This document shows positions 53,303 to 62,454 of a stretch of DNA of 64,000 nucleotides, piece by piece. A program made the translations under genes and the position numbers. The stretch is from Thalassospiraceae bacterium LMO-JJ14 (GTDB lineage: Bacteria; Pseudomonadota; Alphaproteobacteria; Rhodospirillales; Casp-alpha2), in assembly GCA_021555105.2 (NCBI GenBank), contig CP134604.1:1178001-1242000 (forward strand), given 5' to 3'. The notes beneath the pieces are model-generated. The model worked only from the letters and a program-made list of their open reading frames with translations, was not told the origin of the DNA and did no database searches. The first letter of the stretch is position 1. The number at the start of each line of letters is the position of its first letter.

Positions 53303-53635
53303 ATGAAAATTCCCGAACTGCCGTTTACGCTGACAAACTGGGACGATGTCGACCCCGTCGTCTATCCGGGTGAAACCGGCGAAGCCATCTGGCGGACCCT
53401 GAACATCGGCGATATCCGTGTCCGGGTCGTCGAGTACTCCGCCGGGTATCTGGCCGATCACTGGTGCGATCGGGGGCATATTCTGTATGTCCTCGAGGGC
53501 GAGCTGACCAGTGAACTCAAGGACGGCCGCAGCGTCGTCATGACGCCGGGGATGAGCTATCAGGTCTCCGATTTCGGGGATGCGCCACACCGCTCACGGA
53601 CACAGGTCGGGGCGAAACTGTTTATCGTCGATTGA
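53303..53635 (+). CDS. DHCW-type cupin protein
   Basis: A 110-residue single-domain cupin. It carries the ADHWCDRGHILYVLEGEL stretch that marks the DHCW-motif cupin family, plus TPGMSYQVSDFGDAPHRS closing the barrel; His and Glu residues of a possible metal site are present. Function is not established. It begins 26 bases after the aldolase fusion and is likely co-transcribed. Cupins occur in some methylthioadenosine shunts, but no specific match is claimed. Confidence 0.85.
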   Translation: MKIPELPFTLTNWDDVDPVVYPGETGEAIWRTLNIGDIRVRVVEYSAGYLADHWCDRGHILYVLEGELTSELKDGRSVVMTPGMSYQVSDFGDAPHRSRTQVGAKLFIVD

Positions 53636-53683
53636 GCGGTCGGACCTCTTAAGCCGCCGCATGATATCCAGTGCGGAAAACAA

Positions 53684-53713
53684 AAAAGCCCCAGTCGCGA
53701 GACCGGGGCTTTT
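53684..53713. terminator. Bidirectional terminator between cupin and petC
   Basis: AAAAGCCCC and GGGGCTTTT pair perfectly, extended by GTC/GAC with one mismatch, around a GCGA loop; the A and T arms give a T tract on both strands. It serves the plus-strand cupin gene and the convergent minus-strand petABC operon. Confidence 0.9.
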
Positions 53714-53736
53714 CGTTTGGGCTGGCCGGCGAACCG

Positions 53737-54564
53737 TTAGTGAATGTCGGACCAGATTTTCCGTTTCAGTGCATAGAGCATGGCGGTCAGAACGATCAGG
53801 AAAAGGATGACCTTGATCCCCATGTTCTTGCGGTGCTCCAGCTCAGGTTCCGCGGCCCAGGCCAGGAACGTCGTAACGTCCGACGCCATTTGCTCTGTGG
53901 TGGCCTTGGTCCCGTCTTCATAATCAACGACGCCCTCGCCGAGCGGCGGTGCCATCGAGATCGCATGGCCCGGGAAGTAGTGGTTGTAGTACTTGCCATC
54001 GGGCAGCGCGAAGTCTGCCGGCGCGTTTTCCTCATACCCGGTCATCAGGGCGTAGAGATAGTCCGCACCCAGCGGGAAGCCGGCGGGCTGCATCAACGAA
54101 ACGCGGATCGCCGAGTCGCCGCCAGAGCCACGCGCCTTGGTAATCAGCGACAGATCCGGAGGCGTTGCGCCGCCGTTGGCCGCCGCAGCGGCCTTGTCAT
54201 TGGCGAACGGCGCCGGCCAGTGATCGGACGGTGAAGCCGGACGGGTAAACATGTCGCCATCGTCATTCGGGCCGTCCTCTACTTCATAGGCACCGGCAAT
54301 CGCTTTGACTTCGTCTTCGTTATAGCCGAGCGATTCCAGATTGCGGAAGGCGATCAGGTTGAGCGAATGGCAGTTGGCGCAGACATTGCGGAACACTTGA
54401 AAGCCCCGTTGCAGTGCGGCTCGGTCATAGGTCCCGAAGATGCCGTTGAAGGACCAGTCCTTCGCAGGGGCTACGGGGCCGCCACCGGCAGCCTGAACAG
54501 ACGTGGCACCGACAAGAATGCCGAGACCGAGGGCAAGGGCGGTGAGGGTTTTGGTCATCTTCAT
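53737..54564 (-). CDS. petC: Cytochrome c1 of the bc1 complex
   Basis: A 275-residue haem protein of respiratory complex III that passes electrons from the Rieske centre to cytochrome c. A signal peptide is visible (ALALGLGILVGATSVQA, cut near residue 25). Haem attaches at CANCHS (Cys62, Cys65, His66); the axial Met is in GHAISMAPPLGEG. A C-terminal anchor helix (VILFLIVLTAMLYALKRK) ends the protein. The frame is open upstream but MKMTK at 54564 is the natural start, four bases after the petB stop. Confidence 0.96.
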   Translation of the reverse strand: MKMTKTLTALALGLGILVGATSVQAAGGGPVAPAKDWSFNGIFGTYDRAALQRGFQVFRNVCANCHSLNLIAFRNLESLGYNEDEVKAIAGAYEVEDGPNDDGDMFTRPASPSDHWPAPFANDKAAAAANGGATPPDLSLITKARGSGGDSAIRVSLMQPAGFPLGADYLYALMTGYEENAPADFALPDGKYYNHYFPGHAISMAPPLGEGVVDYEDGTKATTEQMASDVTTFLAWAAEPELEHRKNMGIKVILFLIVLTAMLYALKRKIWSDIH

Positions 54565-54568
54565 GGTC

Positions 54569-55858
54569 TTACTCCGCCGCCTGATGTGCACCGGTAACCG
54601 ACGCGGCAATGCTCTCCGGAAGCGGTTTCGGGCGCTCCAGGATACCGACCAACGGCACGATGATAATAATGTGGAAGAAATACCAGAACGTGGATATCTG
54701 GCCGATCAGGACCAGCGCCCCTTCCGGCGGTTTTCCGCCGACCCATCCAAGCACGATGCAGTCGAGCACGAATACCCAGAAGAAGAACCGGTTCATCGGA
54801 CGGTACTTCGACGAACGAACCCGCGAACGGTCGAGCCACGGCAGGAAAAGCAGAACCAGGATCGACGCGAACATCGCGATAACCCCGGCCAGTTTTGCCG
54901 TCATCAGCCACCCGCCGAGGGAAATCACCTGATACACCCAGTAGTCGCTCGTGAAGGCCCGCAGGATTGCGTAGAACGGCAGGAAGTACCATTCCGGCAC
55001 GATGTGCGGCGGCGTCACAAGAGAGTTTGCCATGATGTAGTTATCAGGATGCCCGAAGTAGTTGGGCGCGAAGAAGATAAAGAACGCGAAGAAGATCATC
55101 ATGATCCCGAGGCCGTACAGATCCTTGATCGTGTAGTACGGGTGGAACGGGATGGTATCCTGTTTTTCGTCCTTGATTTCAACGCCGGTCGGGTTGTTGG
55201 AGTGGTGCATGTGCAGCGCCCACAGATGCAGGAACACAAGGCCGACGATCACGAACGGCAGCAGATAGTGCAGCGAGAAGAACCGGTTCAGCGTCGGGTT
55301 GCCGACAACGAAACCGCCCCACAGCAACTGCACGATCCAGTCCCCGACCAGCGGAATGGCCGAGAACAGGTTGGTGATCACGGTGGCGCCCCAGAAGCTC
55401 ATCTGACCCCATGGCAGAACGTAGCCCATAAATGCGGTCGCCATCATCGCCAGCAGGATGAAAATCCCGATCATCCAGAGAATTTCGCGCGGCGCCTTGT
55501 ACGACCCGTAGTAGAGACCGCGGAAAATGTGGATATAGACGACGATGAAGAAGATGCTGGCGCCGTTCATGTGGATATAGCGGATCAGCCAGCCGGAGTT
55601 GACGTCGCGCATGATCCGCTCGACCGAGTCGAACGCCATGTCGACATGCGGCGTAAAGCTCATCGCCAGCGTGATGCCGGAAACGATCATGATGACGAGC
55701 ACGATGCCGGCCAGTGAGCCGAAGTTCCAGAAGTAGTTCAGGTTTTTCGGCGTCGGATACTGATGCAACTGCGAGTCCAGGAACGAGAACACCGGCAAAC
55801 GGTGCTCGATCCAGTTCACGACCCGGCTGTTGGATTGGAAATTCGAGGTTCCACTCAT
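54569..55858 (-). CDS. petB: Cytochrome b of the bc1 complex
   Basis: A 429-residue membrane protein carrying both b haems and the quinol sites. Typical regions are [56 protein letters not shown] (Qo side) and the [14 protein letters not shown] motif (a PEWY loop) in the second half. About eight to nine helices are seen; length is that of a fused b (not b6/IV). It lies 14 bases after petA and just before petC. Confidence 0.97.
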   Translation of the reverse strand: MSGTSNFQSNSRVVNWIEHRLPVFSFLDSQLHQYPTPKNLNYFWNFGSLAGIVLVIMIVSGITLAMSFTPHVDMAFDSVERIMRDVNSGWLIRYIHMNGASIFFIVVYIHIFRGLYYGSYKAPREILWMIGIFILLAMMATAFMGYVLPWGQMSFWGATVITNLFSAIPLVGDWIVQLLWGGFVVGNPTLNRFFSLHYLLPFVIVGLVFLHLWALHMHHSNNPTGVEIKDEKQDTIPFHPYYTIKDLYGLGIMMIFFAFFIFFAPNYFGHPDNYIMANSLVTPPHIVPEWYFLPFYAILRAFTSDYWVYQVISLGGWLMTAKLAGVIAMFASILVLLFLPWLDRSRVRSSKYRPMNRFFFWVFVLDCIVLGWVGGKPPEGALVLIGQISTFWYFFHIIIIVPLVGILERPKPLPESIAASVTGAHQAAE

Positions 55859-55872
55859 TGTTCTTTTCCCCC

Positions 55873-56442
55873 TCAGCCGATCAACACGGTCGTGTCGGTG
55901 GTGAATTCATATGATGGCACCGGAAGATTGTTCGGTGCCGGACCTTTGCGGATACGGCCGGACGTGTCGTAGTGCGAACCATGGCAGGGGCAGAACCAGC
56001 CGCCGAAGTCGCCTTTCGGATCGCCCTGCTTCTGACCGAGCGGAATGCAGCCCAGATGGGTGCAGACGCCGACCATGATCAGCCATTCGGCTTTCTGGAC
56101 ACGTGCCGAGTCCGGTTGTGGATCCGGCAGGTCGCCAAGCGAAACAGCTTCGGCTTCGGAAATTTCTTCGGGCGTGCGGTGACGGACGAAGACGGGCTTG
56201 CCGCGCCAGATGACGGTAATGCTCTGACCGACCTCGATTTGCGAGACATCGACTTCGGTCGATGCAAGTGCCAGCGTATCCGCAGCAGGGTTCATCTGGT
56301 CGATGAACGGCCAGACGGCTAAAGCCGTCCCTGCGGCGCCGACGGCAACCGTGCTCCAAATAAGGAAATCGCGGCGCGTCTGTTCATCGATTTCTGCGCC
56401 GCCACTCGTGGGTTGGCCCGCATGGTTTGCGGTTTCGCTCAT
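55873..56442 (-). CDS. petA: Rieske iron-sulfur subunit of the bc1 complex
   Basis: A 189-residue subunit. Twin-arginine export is indicated by [14 protein letters not shown] near residue 22, which also anchors the protein. The [2Fe-2S] site is complete: CTHLGC and [12 protein letters not shown] 56442 is preferred over the open frame further upstream because MSETANH gives the expected short lead before the twin-arginine motif; GGGGAATTTCC precedes it. It heads petABC, divergent from trmL. Confidence 0.95.
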   Translation of the reverse strand: MSETANHAGQPTSGGAEIDEQTRRDFLIWSTVAVGAAGTALAVWPFIDQMNPAADTLALASTEVDVSQIEVGQSITVIWRGKPVFVRHRTPEEISEAEAVSLGDLPDPQPDSARVQKAEWLIMVGVCTHLGCIPLGQKQGDPKGDFGGWFCPCHGSHYDTSGRIRKGPAPNNLPVPSYEFTTDTTVLIG

Positions 56443-56741
56443 GGAAATTCCCCTCGATTGACAAATTACCCGTCGCCGCCGAAACGGCATGTTGTTCTGT
56501 TTCGGGACCGATCCACTCACCCTTGGATCGAGCCTTCGCTTATCGTAAGAGAGCGCTGCTGCCTGATTCAAGCGTACAGCGGCAAACGAACGATAAAACA
56601 CGCCCCGGGAAAGCCCCGGAAGCGCTCAATCGTTATACTTGATGACCCAAACGTTGCAAGGGTTTAGATACTCTGCAAGAACCCTTAACCGGGCAAATGA
56701 AAGGCATTTGCAATGGTTCAAGGTGCAAGGAGCGCTGAGAC
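56443..56741. other. Divergent spacer between petA and trmL
   Basis: About 300 bases without a supported gene. It must contain the petABC promoter on the minus strand and the trmL promoter on the plus strand. I did not identify a clear operator. Small frames exist on the plus strand (56413-56968 region) but show no domain. Confidence 0.45.
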
Positions 56742-57230
56742 ATGAGTGCCGGACATGTTCCTGCTATATCGCTAAGCCTTTTTCAGCCGGATATTCCACA
56801 AAATGCGGGCAGTTTGTTCCGCACGGCGGCTTGTTTCGGTGTGCCGGTACATATCATCGAACCCTGTGGATTCGTCCTCAACGACACGAAAATGCGCCGT
56901 GCCGGCATGGATTATATGGCGCATGTCGATTTATCCCGCCACCAGAGTTGGCAGGCGTATCAAAATGACCGGCCAAGCGGGCGAGTGGTGCTGTTGACCA
57001 CGAAAGGCGACAGTTCCCTGACCGGATTCCGTTTTGAACCCGGCGATAATCTGCTGCTGGGCCGTGAAAGCGCAGGCGTCCCGGAGGACGTCCATGCGGC
57101 ATGCGATGCACGGGTGACGATGGATATGATGCCCGGCCTTCGGTCCATGAATGTCGCGGTTTGCGGCGGGATTGCGATGTTCGAGGCGCTTCGCCAGTTG
57201 CGGGCGCTGCCTGTCCCAACATATATATAG
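56742..57230 (+). CDS. trmL: tRNA (cytidine(34)-2'-O)-methyltransferase
   Basis: A 162-residue SPOUT enzyme that methylates the wobble base of leucine tRNAs. It begins ISLSLFQPDIPQNAGSLFRTAACFG and has MRRAGMDYMAHVDL, LLLGRESAGVPEDVHAA and MMPGLRSMNVAVCGGIAMFEALRQL, the knot region. The start ATG 56742 gives a slightly long lead; the family core starts at once. It is followed after 31 bases by hemF. Confidence 0.93.
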   Translation: MSAGHVPAISLSLFQPDIPQNAGSLFRTAACFGVPVHIIEPCGFVLNDTKMRRAGMDYMAHVDLSRHQSWQAYQNDRPSGRVVLLTTKGDSSLTGFRFEPGDNLLLGRESAGVPEDVHAACDARVTMDMMPGLRSMNVAVCGGIAMFEALRQLRALPVPTYI

Positions 57231-57261
57231 TGGATTCCATGCGTTTCTCGGGAGATAGGGT

Positions 57262-58140
57262 ATGAACGATGTGGCTGCCGACACCCTGTTCGGCGAGGCG
57301 CATAAAGAGCGTGCGACGGCTTGGTTCGCGGAAGTCCGCGACAATCTGTGCGCGCGGCTTGAGGAACTGGAGCAGACCGCCCAGCCCCACGAACTGAACG
57401 AAGCGTTCGCGCCGGCCGCGTTCGAGCGTAAATCCTGGACCCGCGACGGCGGCGGCGGCGGCACCATGGCCGTTTTGCGCGACGGCCGGGTCTTCGAGAA
57501 GGCCGGCGTCAATATTTCGACCGTTCACGGCGAGTTTTCCGACGAATTCCGGAGCCGGATTCCCGGCACCGACAAGGATCCGCGATTCTGGGCTGCGGGC
57601 GTTTCCGTCGTCATCCACCCGCGTTCGCCGCTGGTGCCGATCGCGCACATGAACACACGCATGATCGTCACCACCCAGGGCTGGTTCGGCGGCGGCGGCG
57701 ATCTGACGCCGGTTTATCCCGACGAGGCGGAAACACAACGTTTCCATCAAGCCTTCGCGGATGCCTGCGACAGGCATTGCGCGGATTATTACGACCGCTT
57801 CAAGAAATGGTGCGACGAATATTTCTATTTGCCGCACAGGGGCGAGGCGCGGGGTGTCGGCGGCATCTTCTATGACAATCACTTCACCGGGGATTGGGAA
57901 GCCGACTTTGCCTTTACCCAGGATGTCGGCCGGGCTTTCGTCGCCGCCTATCCGGACATTGCCCGCGACAAGATGGACCTGACGTGGACCCCCGACCAGC
58001 GCCTTGCGCAGCGCATCAAGCGCGGACGATACGTGGAATTCAACCTGCTCTACGACCGGGGCACGATATTCGGCCTCAAGACCGGCGGCAATGTAGAGGC
58101 CATCCTGATGAGCCTGCCGCCCGATGTCGCCTGGGTTTAG
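57262..58140 (+). CDS. hemF: Oxygen-dependent coproporphyrinogen III oxidase
   Basis: A 292-residue enzyme of haem synthesis that uses O2 to convert coproporphyrinogen III to protoporphyrinogen IX. Family sequence is clear: [72 protein letters not shown] and [29 protein letters not shown]-type spacing gives ATG 57262. The organism therefore lives at least partly with oxygen, in line with the bc1 complex next door. Confidence 0.97.
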   Translation: MNDVAADTLFGEAHKERATAWFAEVRDNLCARLEELEQTAQPHELNEAFAPAAFERKSWTRDGGGGGTMAVLRDGRVFEKAGVNISTVHGEFSDEFRSRIPGTDKDPRFWAAGVSVVIHPRSPLVPIAHMNTRMIVTTQGWFGGGGDLTPVYPDEAETQRFHQAFADACDRHCADYYDRFKKWCDEYFYLPHRGEARGVGGIFYDNHFTGDWEADFAFTQDVGRAFVAAYPDIARDKMDLTWTPDQRLAQRIKRGRYVEFNLLYDRGTIFGLKTGGNVEAILMSLPPDVAWV

Positions 58141-58168
58141 CCGGCAGAATATATAAAGGAGAACGATC

Positions 58169-58351
58169 ATGGGTTTGGAAGGAATCGGCCTCGGCGGCCT
58201 GTTGATATTGATCGCCGATGTTTATGCGATCATCAAGACGCTCGGCAGCACGCAGGCGACGACGGGCTCCAAGGTATTCTGGATCATCCTGATCCTGCTG
58301 CTGCCCATTCTCGGCGTCATCTTCTGGTTTTTTGCAGGCCCCAGAGACTAA
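58169..58351 (+). CDS. Small membrane protein with PLDc_N-type domain
   Basis: A 60-residue protein with two hydrophobic helices (GLGGLLILIADVYAIIKTL; KVFWIILILLLPILGVIFWFF) and the PLDc_N-like feature of a short loop followed by a Trp/Pro-rich second helix ending AGPRD. The function of such stand-alone domains is unknown. AAGGAGAACG lies just before the ATG. It fills the gap between hemF and the PrpF-family gene. Confidence 0.8.
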   Translation: MGLEGIGLGGLLILIADVYAIIKTLGSTQATTGSKVFWIILILLLPILGVIFWFFAGPRD

Positions 58352-58369
58352 CCGAACAGGATCGAATAC

Positions 58370-59503
58370 ATGGCACAGCAGGGCTACACGGCGACCTTCA
58401 TGCGCGGCGGTACATCGAAAGGTGTGTTTTTCCGTCATGACACACTTCCCGGTGACCTCGAGGCACGCGATCGCATCTTCTTGCAGGCGCTCGGCAGTCC
58501 CGATGCCTACGGCCGTCAGTTGAACGGTATGGGTGGCGGGGTGTCGTCGGTTTCGAAAGCGGTCATCGTCGGCCCTGCCAGTGTCGACGGCGCCGATGTG
58601 GACTACACATTTGCGCAAGTCGTGATCGACAAGCCGGAAGTGGATTATTCCGCGACATGCGGCAACCTGTCGTCGGCGGTCGGCCCGTTCGCCGTCGATA
58701 GCGGCTTGCTCAGTCCGGAAGAAGGCCAGCAGACCGTTCGCGTCTACAACACCAATACGAAAAAAATATATCATGCCACCTTCGAGGTTGCGGACGGCGT
58801 GTTTCAACCGGTCGGCGGCTTTGAGATTCCCGGCGTCAGCGGCACGGGATCGCGCATCCGTCTCGATTATCTCGATCCCGGCGGCGCCACATCAGGGTCG
58901 CTGCTGCCGAGCGGCAATGCGATGGATGTGCTCGACGTGCCGGGCGTCGGTAAGGTCGAAGCAAGCCTCGTCGATGCCTCGAATGCGGTTGTCTTCGTGG
59001 CCGCGGAACGGTTCGGCAAGACGGCGACGGAATGCGTCGGCGATCTTGAGGCGGATAAAAAATTCATGGCCGATCTGGATGCCGTCCGGCGCGTCGCCGC
59101 CGTCGTCATGGGACTGGCGCAATCGCCGGAAACGGCATCGCTGGGCAATCCGAAGATCGGCATCGTCGGCAAGGCCGCGGCGGGGACAACGCTGGCCGGG
59201 ACGACATTCACGGCGGACCAAAACGATTTGTCGGCGCGTATCGTCTCGATGGGGCAGGTGCACCGGGTGCTGCCGCTGACCGGGGCCATGTGCCTGGGCG
59301 TTGCCTGCCGCATACCGGGCAGTGTGCCGAATGCCCTGTGCCGCGAACAGGCGGGGGATCTGCGTCTAGCCAATCCCTCGGGGATTTTGCCGGTCGATGC
59401 CAACGTGGTGAGCGGCGCAAACGGGGTGGCGGCCGAAAGCTGCACGGTTTACCGGACCGCGCGGCCGTTGATGCTGGGCCAGGTGCTGGTTTCCGGCGGG
59501 TGA
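58370..59503 (+). CDS. PrpF-family isomerase-like protein
   Basis: A 377-residue protein of the PrpF/diaminopimelate-epimerase-like fold. PrpF isomerises 2-methylaconitate. Signs are ATFMRGGTSKGVFFR, GMGGGVSSVSKAVIVG, DYSATCGNLSSAVGPFAV with a conserved Cys, and GAMCLGVACRIPGSV. No prp genes lie next to it, so the natural substrate may be another aconitate- or muconolactone-like acid. It follows the small membrane protein by 18 bases. Confidence 0.87.
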   Translation: MAQQGYTATFMRGGTSKGVFFRHDTLPGDLEARDRIFLQALGSPDAYGRQLNGMGGGVSSVSKAVIVGPASVDGADVDYTFAQVVIDKPEVDYSATCGNLSSAVGPFAVDSGLLSPEEGQQTVRVYNTNTKKIYHATFEVADGVFQPVGGFEIPGVSGTGSRIRLDYLDPGGATSGSLLPSGNAMDVLDVPGVGKVEASLVDASNAVVFVAAERFGKTATECVGDLEADKKFMADLDAVRRVAAVVMGLAQSPETASLGNPKIGIVGKAAAGTTLAGTTFTADQNDLSARIVSMGQVHRVLPLTGAMCLGVACRIPGSVPNALCREQAGDLRLANPSGILPVDANVVSGANGVAAESCTVYRTARPLMLGQVLVSGG

Positions 59504-59574
59504 TGCCCGTCACAGCTAAGTCTCTCTCATAAAAGCTAGAATCAGCTTCCTGGGGACTGCCATAGGGGGCTGTG

Positions 59575-59970
59575 ATGGATATGACGCCTGGATTTTTGAG
59601 CAGAGAGCGTGCCGAACGCCGTGAATTTGAACGGCTGCATCGAGCGCAGCTCTATCTGCGGGTCGGCGGACAGGTTTTCCATACCGTGGAATGGAGTTAC
59701 GGCGGCTTCGTGATCGAGGATCGCACGGGGTATCTGCCGACCGGTGCGTTGTTGCGTATAGACGGGCTGGCGGATGAAGAAACCTATCGCCATGCTCAGC
59801 CGCCTTATCAGGTCGATATCCGAGCCCGCGTGGTCCGCACAATACCGGATCTGAGGCAGGCGGCTCTTTCCTGCCTCAAGCTGGACGATGCGGCGTACCG
59901 GATTCTGAGCGGGATTGAAAACGGCGTATCCCTGGCCGAAACCGAACCGGTTATGGCAAACCCAGCCTGA
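59575..59970 (+). CDS. PilZ-like domain protein
   Basis: A 131-residue cytoplasmic protein. Its N-terminal ERAERREFERLHR resembles the RxxxR motif of PilZ cyclic di-GMP-binding domains, and VEWSYGGFVIED stands where the D/NxSxxG motif would be, but the Asp/Asn is Trp-preceded and the Ser is followed by Tyr, so binding is uncertain. ATG 59575 follows a GTG in the same frame. It is one of two possible cyclic di-GMP-linked genes in the window; they are 19 kb apart. Confidence 0.6.
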   Translation: MDMTPGFLSRERAERREFERLHRAQLYLRVGGQVFHTVEWSYGGFVIEDRTGYLPTGALLRIDGLADEETYRHAQPPYQVDIRARVVRTIPDLRQAALSCLKLDDAAYRILSGIENGVSLAETEPVMANPA

Positions 59971-60229
59971 TCACACCCTTGAACGTTTCGGGGTCGACGG
60001 CTTTGCCCTTGCGGTAAATAGCGATCCGTCCTTCGCGCGCGAGTTTTTGTGCGCAACGCCGAACCGGTTTCATAAGCGAGCGCCAATCGTCTCCCCGCTC
60101 GGCGCGCGCCGCTTCCGACGGGCAGATGGTTTTCCCGGCGCCGCTTTCATTGACCAGGCGTAAAATATGCGCCGTCAGCCGGGTATCCAGATTCCCTGCC
60201 GGCGTGGCCGTTTGCTCTTCGTCAGTCAT
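59951..60229 (-). CDS. DUF3253 protein
   Basis: A 92-residue protein of DUF3253, whose role is unknown; the fold is predicted winged-helix-like. The core reads HILRLVNESGAGKTICPSEAARAE, then WRSLMKPVRRCAQKLAREGRIAIYRKGKAVDPETFKG. ATG 60229 overlaps the SGNH hydrolase stop by eight bases. A longer frame upstream to 60322 is not family-like. Its 3' end overlaps the end of the plus-strand PilZ-like gene by 20 bases. Confidence 0.83.
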   Translation of the reverse strand: MTDEEQTATPAGNLDTRLTAHILRLVNESGAGKTICPSEAARAERGDDWRSLMKPVRRCAQKLAREGRIAIYRKGKAVDPETFKGVIRLGLP

Positions 60230-60860
60230 CGAACCATTTCCGCCACGCATCCCAGCCGATGATGTGCTCGGCGATGATGTCATATCCGCCGCTTCTCGGG
60301 TGCACGCCGTCGCCTTTGACATAATGGCTGGCCCAGCCGGGATCGGATGCGGTCAGGGTGAAGATATCCAGATACGGCACGCCCAGTTCGTCGGCGACGC
60401 TTTCGAACATGTCGGATAATTGGGCATTGCGGCTCGACGACAAGAAGCGTTCGCGTCCCGGTGCCGATGAAAACGGCATATCGTCGTCATTGACGGGCGG
60501 CGGCCCGACCCAAAGCGTCGGCAGCCAGTCCTTGGCCTCCGTGATCATGCGCCGGGCGGAGGCGACGGCAATTTCGGGCGAGTTGCGTAACTCGCCGTTC
60601 TGCATCGCCATGTCGTTGCAACCGAAAGAAAAGACCAGCGCACACGGATTTTCAGCCGGCAGCCGTGCTTCCGCTTCGGCCCGCCAGCGGGCTTCGACCA
60701 TCGTCGTGGTATCGCCGCGAATACCGGTATTATACATGGTGACGTCATGCCCGGCTTCGCGCTCGCGCTGCATGACCCGACCGGGCCAGCCGAGATATTT
60801 TTCATCGCCGGTGCCGAGCACCAGACTGTCGCCGATAAAACACACGCGAAGTTCAGTCAT
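60222..60860 (-). CDS. GDSL/SGNH-family hydrolase
   Basis: A 212-residue esterase-type protein. Block I is CFIGDSLVLGTGD with the nucleophile Ser; block II Gly is in NTGIRGDTTT; block III is SFGCNDMAM; the catalytic Asp-x-x-His is KGDGVHPRSGGY. No signal peptide is evident, suggesting a cytoplasmic location. The substrate is unknown. It overlaps both the DUF3253 start and the cca stop by a few bases, so the minus-strand run is a tight operon. Confidence 0.88.
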   Translation of the reverse strand: MTELRVCFIGDSLVLGTGDEKYLGWPGRVMQREREAGHDVTMYNTGIRGDTTTMVEARWRAEAEARLPAENPCALVFSFGCNDMAMQNGELRNSPEIAVASARRMITEAKDWLPTLWVGPPPVNDDDMPFSSAPGRERFLSSSRNAQLSDMFESVADELGVPYLDIFTLTASDPGWASHYVKGDGVHPRSGGYDIIAEHIIGWDAWRKWFDD

Positions 60861-62161
60861 TTATCCGTAATTCCTTGTTCCGCAAAAATGTCCTTGAGTT
60901 TTTCAAGACAGGCTTCGCGATCGGCGGTGAACCCGCCATCAGCCCACCAGTCTTCGACGGCACGCAAGGCGGTGCCGATTTCAGGGCCGCGTGGTACGCC
61001 CATGATTTTCACATCTTCGCCACCGATCGGCAATATTGGCGCTTGCCAGGAAAACGCGGTTTCCAATGCTTTGCGTCTCAAGGCGGTCTCTTCAGCCGGC
61101 AGCTTGGCTTCGGAGGCAAGGCGCGCGGCCCACGCCAGGATCAAAGCATCGCCCACGGTTTCGTTGCCGAGCTTGTGGATGCGTGTTTCGATATTCTGCA
61201 ATGTGTCTGCGACCGCAAATAACGGGGCAAATTTTTTCATGCTGACGAGCCGTTCGGTTTCCTTGTTCGACAGCCGCAGACGCTGCGCGATGCCCTTGGC
61301 ATCGCAATCCGGGCTAAGAAGTGCGCCAAGACGGCGCAATGCATCCGGTTTCAGGCCATCGATGATGACCCCGCGCGACGCCAGCCACGCGGCGGCACGC
61401 AGGGAACCTATTTCCGTCGCTTCCGGCAGGACCACATCAAGCACATGAGCGTTCCGCATCATGATGAAGGCATCCGCAGGCTCAACGGCTCTGAGCGTAC
61501 GAACAAGTTCGTGGCGAATACGCTCGGCTGAAATGCCGCTCAGCTTTTCCGCGTGTTTGCGGCACGCATTGAAAGCCGCGTCGTCATAGGGCGGGCGGCC
61601 GAAGTGTGCGTAAAATCGAAAATAGCGGAGGATGCGCAGATAGTCCTCCTGCACCCGCTCCTCGGCGATGCCGACAAAGCGGATGCGGCCATGCGCCAGG
61701 TCGGCAATGCCGTCGTGATAATCATAGACATCGCCATCGCGGTTCGCCGAAAGCGCGTTGATGGTGAAATCGCGCCTGGATGAATCGATGATCCAGTCTT
61801 CCGTATAGGCAATGACGGCGCGGCGTCCGTCCGTTTCTACGTCGCACCGAAGCGTCGTTATCTCGAACGGCTGCCCTCCCTTGATGGCGGTGACGGTGCC
61901 GTGCTCGATCCCCGTGGGAATTGATTTGATGTCGGCCGCCTTTAGCCGCGCAATAACCTGCTCGGGCGGTTCCGGTGTGCCGATATCGATATCGGCGACG
62001 GGACGCCTCGCAATCGCGTCGCGCACGCATCCACCGACATAGCGGACATCCGCGCCGCCGGCGGAGAGGGCATTCATCACGCTGAGGGTATTCGGATCTG
62101 TAAGCCAGGGTTCCGGGTTCAACTTGCCGGTCGGATCTCGCGTGGCATTCAGCGAGATCAC
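60857..62161 (-). CDS. cca: CCA tRNA nucleotidyltransferase
   Basis: A 434-residue polymerase that adds CCA to tRNA 3' ends. Motifs: GGCVRDAIARRPVADIDIGT with the two catalytic Asp residues, TGIEHGTVTAI, RRDFTINALSANRDGDVYDYH, GRIRFVGIAEERVQEDYLRILRYFRF and ISAERIRHELV. A poly(A)-polymerase-like role cannot be excluded from sequence alone. It begins four bases into the end of the DUF6111 gene. Confidence 0.94.
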   Translation of the reverse strand: MISLNATRDPTGKLNPEPWLTDPNTLSVMNALSAGGADVRYVGGCVRDAIARRPVADIDIGTPEPPEQVIARLKAADIKSIPTGIEHGTVTAIKGGQPFEITTLRCDVETDGRRAVIAYTEDWIIDSSRRDFTINALSANRDGDVYDYHDGIADLAHGRIRFVGIAEERVQEDYLRILRYFRFYAHFGRPPYDDAAFNACRKHAEKLSGISAERIRHELVRTLRAVEPADAFIMMRNAHVLDVVLPEATEIGSLRAAAWLASRGVIIDGLKPDALRRLGALLSPDCDAKGIAQRLRLSNKETERLVSMKKFAPLFAVADTLQNIETRIHKLGNETVGDALILAWAARLASEAKLPAEETALRRKALETAFSWQAPILPIGGEDVKIMGVPRGPEIGTALRAVEDWWADGGFTADREACLEKLKDIFAEQGITDK

Positions 62162-62451
62162 TGCCCGGGCACTTTCTCATAGCGCGGCGGCAGTATTTTG
62201 CCGTCTTCATATCGGGGCGCAATATAGCGGCCGGAATCGGGGTCTTCGCCGCCTGTCAGCGCCAAGGTGATCAACGATGCCGCGAGCAGGATGAACCCGG
62301 CGATAATCGACCAGAAAATCGGCCCTTTCTGCAGGCTCGGCTCCTCGCCGCCGGTCTTGCGCGCCTGAGCACGGGCATACGCATTCCATGCCAGGTACAT
62401 CAGAAACGGCAACAAAAGCGGTAAAACGTACGTGATTACAAGCCGTCCCAT
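62158..62451 (-). CDS. DUF6111 small membrane protein
   Basis: A 97-residue protein with two helices: LVITYVLPLLLPFLMYLAW and FWSIIAGFILLAASLITLAL. The tail RYIAPRYEDGKILPPRYEKV is the family signature. Function is unknown. It sits between the Nudix and cca genes and overlaps cca by four bases, as in other alphaproteobacteria as far as I recall. Confidence 0.85.
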   Translation of the reverse strand: MGRLVITYVLPLLLPFLMYLAWNAYARAQARKTGGEEPSLQKGPIFWSIIAGFILLAASLITLALTGGEDPDSGRYIAPRYEDGKILPPRYEKVPGQ

Positions 62452-62454
62452 ATG

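Noticed and set aside
54503-55717. 404-residue plus-strand frame opposite petB
   Set aside because: Highly charged low-information sequence antisense to cytochrome b.
56878-58170. 430-residue minus-strand frame opposite trmL and hemF
   Set aside because: It spans two good genes on the other strand and has no motif.
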